7,878 bases of DNA, from NCBI GenBank assembly GCA_964654825.1, contig CAZZKG010000108.1, forward strand, positions 1 through 7,878, in the 5' to 3' direction. The stretch's first letter is position 1. Each line of letters opens with the position of its first letter. The notes beneath the pieces are model-generated. The model was not told where the DNA came from. It saw only the letters and a list, made by a program, of their open reading frames with translations, and did not search any database. Origin of the DNA: CAZZKG01 sp964654825 (lineage in GTDB: Bacteria > Gemmatimonadota > CAZMKB01). A program made the position numbers and the translations under genes. Positions 1 to 4,942 of this stretch are shown here, piece by piece.

Positions 1-84
1 GGCAGAGACCGGATCAACGACATAAACATAAACTCCGGGTGAAACTCTGTCAATACGGTACCAGGGGAGGCCTGAGAGGTGGTT
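1..84 (-). other. Possible sorting-tail fragment, no start codon
   Basis: Read on the minus strand from 84 down to the window edge, one frame is open and encodes a segment containing RVSPGVYVYVVDPVSA. This resembles the last third of the sorting tails of the two genes to its right, which read RVSSGVYFYTL and SVSSGIYLYTL: seven of ten residues match over RVSPGVYVYV. A TAG stop at 85-87 lies just before it in frame, and no ATG, GTG or TTG follows in that frame. It could be a remnant of a decayed gene or a frameshifted gene end. It could also be chance, because another minus-strand frame offers a possible gene start here: ATG at 21-23 preceded by GGAG at 33-36, spacing 9, reading MSLIRSL and open to the edge. 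The two readings cannot both be right, and I cannot choose without sequence to the left. Confidence 0.3.
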
Positions 85-95
85 CTACACACCTC
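76..95 (-). terminator. Weak stem-loop after the 1094-residue gene
   Basis: GAGGTG at 76-81 and CACCTC at 90-95 are perfect inverted repeats with an 8-base loop, 14 bases past the TAG stop of the gene that ends at 110. No T-run follows on the minus strand, so it is not a convincing intrinsic terminator. It may instead be a 3'-end stability structure, or part of the spacer before a further gene. Confidence 0.2.
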
Positions 96-109
96 CGGGT
101 ACTATGATA

Positions 110-3100
110 CTACTTTAAGATTGTCATTTTCCTTGTAAAAGTCGTGTTCCCGACCCGCAGCGTATACAGGTAAATCCCCGATGAGACCGACAGCCCTGTC
201 TCGTTCCTCCCATCCCACACTACACTGTGATTTCCCGACTCGAGTTCCTCATCTATCAGTATCCTCACAAGCCTTCCTCGAAGGTCATAGACATCGATGA
301 ACACATGTTGCTTCGCGCCGGTTTCACCGGGTATGTCAAACGCAATCGTTGTCGTTGGATTGAAGGGATTGGGGAAGTTCTGGTAGAGGGCATACGTCGT
401 GGGAAGCTTCACAGCAGGATCATCACGACCGGTACCAACGAGCGTCGAATCCTCAATGAAAGTGATGATCTGATTCACCGGCAGCTCCCGTTCCACCTGC
501 ACGATTCCCGATGGCCAGTGGATGATAAGACTGTCCGGATTCTCCTTTTCCAGGCCATAGTGGATTCTTCTTGCTTTCAACCTGTTACCTGATACAAATT
601 CCGTGAGAATCCTCCCGCCGGTATACAATCTGGTAACCGAACCCACTCCCGACCTGTTGCTGACAGTCCCTTCAAGATCCAGTTCGAGCCAGTTGTTATT
701 GTACCCGCCCGGAAAACCTGCTGAAATTCTCACTCCCTTCTTAAAAATATCCAGAAGACCGTTTCCATCGATGTCCGCGAGGCAGAGAGCAGTTGAATAG
801 CCAATCTCATCGAAAAAGTCCGTTGCATCGATGTACTTTCCATCAGGTCGCATGATCAGATACGTCTCCTCATTCTCCCTGGCAATGATGTCAGGATACC
901 CATCGGCATTCATGTCACCCACCGGCCCGGCTGAGTGGAAGTCAGATATCCCGTATTCTTCTGAAACATCTGTAAAGTGTAGAGAGCCGTCATTCTCGAA
1001 AATCCTCAGGTTGAAGTCCCTATCCTTACACAGGATATCAAGATCAGTGTCGAAATCGGCATCGAACGCGGCCGCGTAATACATGGATATCCCGAGGCCG
1101 GACGCCCCGGTCCTGTTTCTGAATTTATCACCGATATTCTCGTAAAATTGACTGGGGAATGCTGCGACAAGTAAGTCCTCATCACTATCGCCATCGGCAT
1201 CAAAGGTCACAAGATTCCGTATCTGAGATGCCGGCTGAATACCACTTCTGTAAGTTTCATCTATAAATGATTGCCCGTCCACATTCGTAAATAAACGAGG
1301 CTCCGATGAGCCCATGACAATGATATCGAGATATCCATCGCGATCAACATCACTCCATACGAAGTCGACGACACTCAGCGTTTCAGTGAGTCCGACCCGG
1401 GAGGATACTTCTTCGAAAGTCCCATTCTCGAGGTTCTGGAAAAGTCTCATCTGACGATTCCCACCCCCGACCAGTAGATCATCGTAGCCATCGTTGTTAA
1501 AATCACCTGTTGTTGCTTTCGAGTATCCGGACAGGCCGGTGCCGGTGATGTCTGTCACATCTTCGAAAGTCCTCTCTCCATCATTCCTGTAAAGATGAGT
1601 CTGACCGTTGTGGTAGAAGTAGGGATCCAGGTCTGTATCATTATCATAGTCAATCAACGTGAGAATATTCGGACTTGTTTCATTTATCCCTGTCACCGAA
1701 TCAGGTGGGAAGAAATCGGGAGTTGGCACAACTAAATAATCGAATACATCCTCCGGTGCGTTCTTCGGATCCCGGACTACCTGATAAGTCGAATCAATCC
1801 CCTGAATGAAGTAAAGTACCTCCTTCCACCACTCATTCGTCGGCGGGATATGACCGACATATCTGTCTCCTTCCACGTGTTGCATCTCATCGGTTGAAAA
1901 AGTCTCTCCTCCGTCAAATGAGTAGAAGAGCTTTGCATCCGCAACGCCTTCGGAGCTCAGAATGGAGGTGCCGATTTCCTGGGGAGAGGTCATCCGGTTA
2001 CTGAGTTCGAGGTAAGTGGTTGTGAAGATATGGAAGTACCCGAGACTGTCCGGGAAGCCGGCATTGAAGAGACTCTGTGCATCCAGAGCAACTGCGATGA
2101 AATCGGAGAATACTGGATCATTCGGATCGGGTCTTGGTGGATTACCATAGACTTCTACTGGTTGGGGATCTCCTGTCTGAAGCGCAAATACATAGGCAGT
2201 GGCAACACGTATGGTTCTTCCCTCCGGCCACCAAAAGGGCCCGGAGCTCATCATGAATCGAATGTCAGTACTCTCAGTCGTCTCAACGCACTCCTCTAAT
2301 GGACTGCAGCTCAATATCCGATACAGCTCCGCATCGGTTTCCGGATCAGGCCTTATCTCGCACGTCGAGGGACCGCAGTGAAACGTATAATTAACCAGGC
2401 CAAGCTCATCTACCTCGTCCCACTCGTCGATTTCACCGTCTCCATCATCGTCAATTTCGTTATAAGGGGACTCATCTATGTAACCGTCATGGTCGTTGTC
2501 CATACCATCTTCATCATTACCAGGTGTCAATAGAAATTTCATACCAACGAAACCGGGGGCTCCCTGAAAATTCCGTTCATCAAAATCCTCATCCCAGGCG
2601 AAGGCCATGTTAATGGGAATACTATCCCCATTGTCGGTAACCTGATATGTGAAAAAACTGGTCCTGTCATCAGCATATTCATCGCCGATGTCAACATCGA
2701 TTTCGACCCCTATGTAGGCGTCATTCATGGTGTAAGGGCCATAGGGATGATGTGCTGAAGCATTCGTCAAGTCCCAGATGAATATGATAACCTGTGCCGT
2801 TCTACCTATCGCGAACGCCATGCTCCTCTGTTCGATCTGGATACCAGCCGGTCCGAGTGCAAAAAGTGGAGTCCCATTGATGTCATTGTATATACCCACG
2901 ATATCCTGCAGAGAATGAACGAGGGGCGCTCCTGATTCATCTTCAAATTCTTCAGGCCACTGGGCCAAATCAGCCGGGTTCGTGCTCACGTACAGCCTCG
3001 AAAGTGTGTCTTCGGGATCATCACTGAAGCGGCCGGGTGCACACTCGCTTCCTCCCGACAGAGGATCATATGTCTGAACGCCGAACATTTCTTCTTCACC

Positions 3101-3394
3101 ATCGCCGTCTACATCTGCAATTCCACCAAGCCAGAGGCCACTCGCAAAGATATAATTGTTCTGGGTATCTCTCGGCCAGAAGCACGTTGAATTTCCCGAA
3201 AAGATATCGATCGCGATCTGACCCGTGCTCGCGAGTCCCATCCTGACTTCGTTCGCGTCGTGTTCGGTGTACATGATTATGGCTGGACTTTCAGGGGATC
3301 CAACAGGCTTGATGACCACATAGGAGAGAGCAGACTCAGCCCCAGTTAGATAGAGCAGCAGTATACCGATCGACAGGCCCCACGATCTCTTCAC
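110..3394 (-). CDS. Secreted FG-GAP propeller / ASPIC-UnbV protein with sorting tail
   Basis: Exported 1094-residue protein of unknown exact role, probably surface or extracellular adhesion or binding. Residues 1-22 form a signal peptide (K2 R3, then a hydrophobic run; cleavage near 19-22). Residues 94-102 and 294-328 hold acidic DxDxDG calcium-loop motifs. Residues about 484-547 look like an Ig-like segment (YSFDGGETF, VLYFIQGIDS). Seven FG-GAP/VCBS loops start near residues 582, 631, 682, 732, 778, 827 and 874, a spacing of 46-51 that fits one complete seven-bladed beta-propeller. Residues 900-981 are an ASPIC/UnbV domain (HWPSGIVQ). Residues 1001-1094 are the FlgD-Ig / type IX-like sorting tail (QNFPNPFNP, ending RKMTILK). 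The start is GTG at 3392-3394, chosen because AAGGGGG lies 4 bases upstream and a signal peptide follows. Its neighbour upstream carries the same tail. A sampled 60-base line (1201-1260) has 26 G/C, less than the lines sampled in two neighbouring genes. Domains are clear; the biological function is not. Confidence 0.93.
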   Translation of the reverse strand: MKRSWGLSIGILLLYLTGAESALSYVVIKPVGSPESPAIIMYTEHDANEVRMGLASTGQIAIDIFSGNSTCFWPRDTQNNYIFASGLWLGGIADVDGDGEEEMFGVQTYDPLSGGSECAPGRFSDDPEDTLSRLYVSTNPADLAQWPEEFEDESGAPLVHSLQDIVGIYNDINGTPLFALGPAGIQIEQRSMAFAIGRTAQVIIFIWDLTNASAHHPYGPYTMNDAYIGVEIDVDIGDEYADDRTSFFTYQVTDNGDSIPINMAFAWDEDFDERNFQGAPGFVGMKFLLTPGNDEDGMDNDHDGYIDESPYNEIDDDGDGEIDEWDEVDELGLVNYTFHCGPSTCEIRPDPETDAELYRILSCSPLEECVETTESTDIRFMMSSGPFWWPEGRTIRVATAYVFALQTGDPQPVEVYGNPPRPDPNDPVFSDFIAVALDAQSLFNAGFPDSLGYFHIFTTTYLELSNRMTSPQEIGTSILSSEGVADAKLFYSFDGGETFSTDEMQHVEGDRYVGHIPPTNEWWKEVLYFIQGIDSTYQVVRDPKNAPEDVFDYLVVPTPDFFPPDSVTGINETSPNILTLIDYDNDTDLDPYFYHNGQTHLYRNDGERTFEDVTDITGTGLSGYSKATTGDFNNDGYDDLLVGGGNRQMRLFQNLENGTFEEVSSRVGLTETLSVVDFVWSDVDRDGYLDIIVMGSSEPRLFTNVDGQSFIDETYRSGIQPASQIRNLVTFDADGDSDEDLLVAAFPSQFYENIGDKFRNRTGASGLGISMYYAAAFDADFDTDLDILCKDRDFNLRIFENDGSLHFTDVSEEYGISDFHSAGPVGDMNADGYPDIIARENEETYLIMRPDGKYIDATDFFDEIGYSTALCLADIDGNGLLDIFKKGVRISAGFPGGYNNNWLELDLEGTVSNRSGVGSVTRLYTGGRILTEFVSGNRLKARRIHYGLEKENPDSLIIHWPSGIVQVERELPVNQIITFIEDSTLVGTGRDDPAVKLPTTYALYQNFPNPFNPTTTIAFDIPGETGAKQHVFIDVYDLRGRLVRILIDEELESGNHSVVWDGRNETGLSVSSGIYLYTLRVGNTTFTRKMTILK

Positions 3395-3398
3395 AGAA

Positions 3399-3405
3399 CC
3401 CCCTT
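3399..3405 (-). promoter_or_regulatory. Ribosome binding site deciding a GTG start
   Basis: AAGGGGG on the minus strand ends 4 bases before the GTG at 3392-3394. No ATG nearby fits the signal peptide better, so this site supports GTG initiation of the large propeller protein. Confidence 0.55.
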
Positions 3406-3443
3406 GAAGAACATCTTATTGGATTATTGTGGTTCTTCTCAAG
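3403..3443 (-). promoter_or_regulatory. Imperfect inverted repeat in the spacer between the two secreted-protein genes
   Basis: CTTGAAGAAC (3403-3412) pairs with GTTCTTC plus AAG (3432-3438 and 3441-3443), giving 10 pairs with a 2-base bulge and a 19-base loop. One arm lies in the candidate -35 element and the other touches the ribosome binding site. In a read-through transcript it would fold next to the start of the propeller gene; as DNA it could be a protein site. No T-run follows, so it is not an obvious terminator. Confidence 0.3.
3413..3442 (-). promoter_or_regulatory. Candidate promoter of the propeller gene
   Basis: On the minus strand TTGAGA (3437-3442, 5 of 6 matches to TTGACA) is followed after 18 bases by TAAGAT (3413-3418, 4 of 6 matches to TATAAT). 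Transcription would begin close to 3406, just before the ribosome binding site. It would let the large gene be expressed apart from the gene 83 bases upstream. FCB bacteria often use a different consensus, so this sigma-70-style reading is tentative. Confidence 0.33.
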
Positions 3444-3477
3444 AGGAAGTATTGACTACTCCCGGTGCGGCTTGACA

Positions 3478-4563
3478 TCATTTCAACATCGTCATCTTCC
3501 TCGAGATCTTCTGATACCCGCTCCTGAGGGTGTAGAAGTAAACACCGGAGGAAACCCGTATTCCATGATCGTCTCTCCCATCCCACCTCACCCTGTGGGA
3601 TCCCGGCGGCAGCTCTCCATCCACCAGGGTCTTCACGATACGGCCGTGCACGTTGTAGATGATGAGGCTCACCATCTGCGGCGAGTCGGATGACCCGGGA
3701 ACGTCGAAGGTGATTATCGTCGATGGATTGAATGGATTGGGAAAATTCTGAGCGAGCTGGTACGTTTTCGGAAAATCCACCGATCCCGGATCATGCGGGT
3801 CGATCCCCACCCGGGGTGTGAGCTCGATGTTGAAAATCGTCAGGCTGTCCGGGTAGATATCAGTCACCGATTCGCCGGGGAAGTAATCTTCGTAGTCTGA
3901 CGCCTTCACGCTGACCATGTAATTGCGGGCGGGGCACAGAAAATAGAAGACGCCGAGAGAGTCGGTGGTGTCCCTCTGCCCGGTCTCGGGCAATATGACG
4001 ACGGCGCCTTCGATACGATCGTCCGTACCCTCCTCCACGACCTTCCCCATGAGAGCTCCCATCGCGTCGATCGTGTCGTTCGCCGCGCCGTAAGTCGGAG
4101 AACCGTCGATGTACCAGTAATACAGCCAGTATCCGCCGAAATACCCGCTGATAGACTGGCCGGGATCGGGACATCGTATCGAGAACGGATCGTCTGCCCC
4201 GTAGTTGACATATCCTATACCGAGACCCTGGAGCGGTTCTGTAACCGACACGAAATCTACCAGAGTATCGAGTGAGAGCGGCGGATCGAAATCATCCGAT
4301 GTGAGTGCGATGTACTCGTCATCGGCGAGCTGCTTGCCGGGAAGCACGGCGTGATCTCCCGTAGAGTTGCTGACGATGAATCCATCGAGCAGATTCCCAT
4401 AGTCTTCCATCCAGTAAACACCGTGGAACTCTATGACATAGGGAGAGCCGGGATCGGGATACACCTCCGAGAGAATCGACTCGGCAACAGGGTTCGTCCG
4501 GACGGAGGCCACTGAAATACCGAGAAGAGCAGCCGCACTCAAAAATAGAATTCGTTTGTTCAT
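3478..4563 (-). CDS. Secreted lamin-tail-like / carboxypeptidase-regulatory-like protein with sorting tail
   Basis: Exported 361-residue protein of unknown specific role. Residues 1-20 are a signal peptide (MNKRILFLSAAALLG, cleavage near SVA at 19). Residues about 28-163 resemble a lamin-tail domain: SEVYPDPGS at the front, DGFIVSN, LPGKQLADDEYIAL, and an end reading SPTYGAAN, close to the usual TPGAPN ending. This assignment is by pattern only. Residues about 169-249 are a carboxypeptidase-regulatory-like beta-sandwich (GKVVEEGTDDRIEGAVV, then DSLGVFYF). Residues 268-361 are the sorting tail, 94 residues, ending RKMTMLK. It aligns without gaps to the tail of the propeller protein downstream, with 51 of 94 identical by hand count. 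Two in-frame ATGs lie at 4564-4566 and 4561-4563, and a third upstream at 4576-4578. GGAGG at 4572-4576 sits 8 bases before 4563, while the upstream ATG overlaps that site, so I start at 4563. No enzyme motif is visible. Likely co-oriented, and possibly co-transcribed, with the propeller gene. Confidence 0.9.
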   Translation of the reverse strand: MNKRILFLSAAALLGISVASVRTNPVAESILSEVYPDPGSPYVIEFHGVYWMEDYGNLLDGFIVSNSTGDHAVLPGKQLADDEYIALTSDDFDPPLSLDTLVDFVSVTEPLQGLGIGYVNYGADDPFSIRCPDPGQSISGYFGGYWLYYWYIDGSPTYGAANDTIDAMGALMGKVVEEGTDDRIEGAVVILPETGQRDTTDSLGVFYFLCPARNYMVSVKASDYEDYFPGESVTDIYPDSLTIFNIELTPRVGIDPHDPGSVDFPKTYQLAQNFPNPFNPSTIITFDVPGSSDSPQMVSLIIYNVHGRIVKTLVDGELPPGSHRVRWDGRDDHGIRVSSGVYFYTLRSGYQKISRKMTMLK

Positions 4564-4571
4564 CATACCAC

Positions 4572-4576
4572 CCTCC
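4572..4576 (-). promoter_or_regulatory. Ribosome binding site deciding the start of the 361-residue gene
   Basis: GGAGG on the minus strand is 8 bases before the ATG at 4561-4563 and 5 before the ATG at 4564-4566. A second purine-rich site (AAAGGAG, near 4580-4587) precedes the ATG at 4576-4578 but ends within about 1 base of it, too close for normal use. Starting at 4563 or 4566 also gives the more typical signal peptide. Confidence 0.55.
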
Positions 4577-4599
4577 ATTCTCCTTTCCTTTTTCCCTCC

Positions 4600-4619
4600 A
4601 GCGGAGCAGGATGTCCGCT
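4600..4619 (-). promoter_or_regulatory. Leader hairpin of the 361-residue gene
   Basis: AGCGGA (4600-4605) and TCCGCT (4614-4619) form a 6-pair stem with an 8-base loop in the presumed 5' leader on the minus strand, 37 bases from the start codon. It may stabilise the leader or be incidental. Confidence 0.25.
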
Positions 4620-4632
4620 TCGGGCAGAAATC

Positions 4633-4653
4633 ATTTTATTCTCATGATAAAAT
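4633..4653. promoter_or_regulatory. AT-rich dyad, operator- or promoter-like
   Basis: ATTTTAT (4633-4639) and ATAAAAT (4647-4653) are a perfect 7-base inverted repeat around a 7-base centre. On the minus strand one arm reads AATAAAAT, containing TAAAAT, a 5-of-6 match to a -10 box, about 70-75 bases before the start of the secreted-protein gene. No good -35 is seen at normal spacing. It could be a repressor site over that gene's promoter. Confidence 0.3.
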
Positions 4654-4742
4654 CTCTTCCTTGAAAAACGAGACAGGGCCCCTCTAGCCCTCAGAAGAAA
4701 CATGCACCCTCCGGGTCGTCAGTCAATCGAGATACAGTCGGT

Positions 4743-4769
4743 CCGGAGGTGGAATACTCCACGCTCCGG
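4743..4769. promoter_or_regulatory. Long near-perfect dyad / strong stem-loop
   Basis: CCGGAGGTGGA (4743-4753) pairs with TCCAC (4758-4762) and CTCCGG (4764-4769), giving 11 pairs, one bulged G at 4763 and a 4-base ATAC loop. Neither strand has a T-run after it, so it is not an ordinary terminator. It ends 19 bases before the best -10-like hexamer for the nucleotidase gene, over the place where a -35 would lie, so an operator is a fair guess. A structured RNA element is the alternative. Confidence 0.45.
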
Positions 4770-4788
4770 CGGTTGTCTTCCGACACTC

Positions 4789-4844
4789 TATTATATAGCA
4801 GGAAAAACCCCGTTGTTGCACAAAAAAATACGTCCGGGGAAAAT
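4789..4844 (+). promoter_or_regulatory. Candidate promoter elements of the nucleotidase operon
   Basis: Two weak possibilities are seen. TATTAT (4789-4794) matches 5 of 6 bases of a -10 box but has no -35 partner. TTGCAC (4816-4821) followed after 17 bases by GAAAAT (4839-4844) has normal spacing but only partial matches. Either would give a leader of roughly 90-145 bases before the ATG at 4943, long enough to contain the structures at 4892-4936. Confidence 0.22.
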
Positions 4845-4910
4845 GTTCTCGGGCGAGGCGGACACGAGAGAATGAGAGGTAAGGGACAGAGCCCTCACGC
4901 CGGTTAAGAG

Positions 4911-4936
4911 GGTGCTTTGAAAAAGCCGAAGGCACC
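4911..4936 (+). promoter_or_regulatory. Hairpin covering the nucleotidase ribosome binding site
   Basis: GGTGCTTT (4911-4918) pairs with AAGGCACC (4929-4936), 8 pairs including one T-G wobble, with a 10-base loop. The likely ribosome binding site GAAGG (4928-4932) lies in the 3' arm, 10 bases before the ATG at 4943. A competing short stem, CCCTC (4892-4896) with GAGGG (4908-4912), shares two bases with the 5' arm. The layout would permit translational control, but none is shown. Confidence 0.35.
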
Positions 4937-4942
4937 GTTGAC

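Larger units (their letters stand above)
4579..4942. other. Divergent intergenic region rich in inverted repeats
   Basis: These 364 bases separate a minus-strand secreted-protein gene from a plus-strand nucleotidase gene, so both upstream regions must lie here. I see no credible coding sequence, tRNA or known riboswitch. Five inverted repeats are visible, at 4600-4619, 4633-4653, 4743-4769, 4892-4912 and 4911-4936. The two short minus-strand open frames across 4723-5009 lack domain-like sequence and run into the nucleotidase gene. Confidence 0.6.

Noticed and set aside
227..592. 121-residue plus-strand open frame inside the propeller gene
   Set aside because: It is antisense to the conserved ASPIC/UnbV and tail regions, with no recognisable motif.
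740..1672. DNA-level tandem repeats in the propeller region
   Set aside because: The periodicity is in the protein calcium loops; codons differ between repeats and no recent DNA duplication is visible.
3403..3443. Intrinsic terminator between the two secreted-protein genes
   Set aside because: The stem has a bulge and a 19-base loop and no T-run follows on the minus strand.
4808..4839. CCCCG / CGGGG inverted repeat with a 22-base loop
   Set aside because: Only five pairs with a long loop; expected by chance.
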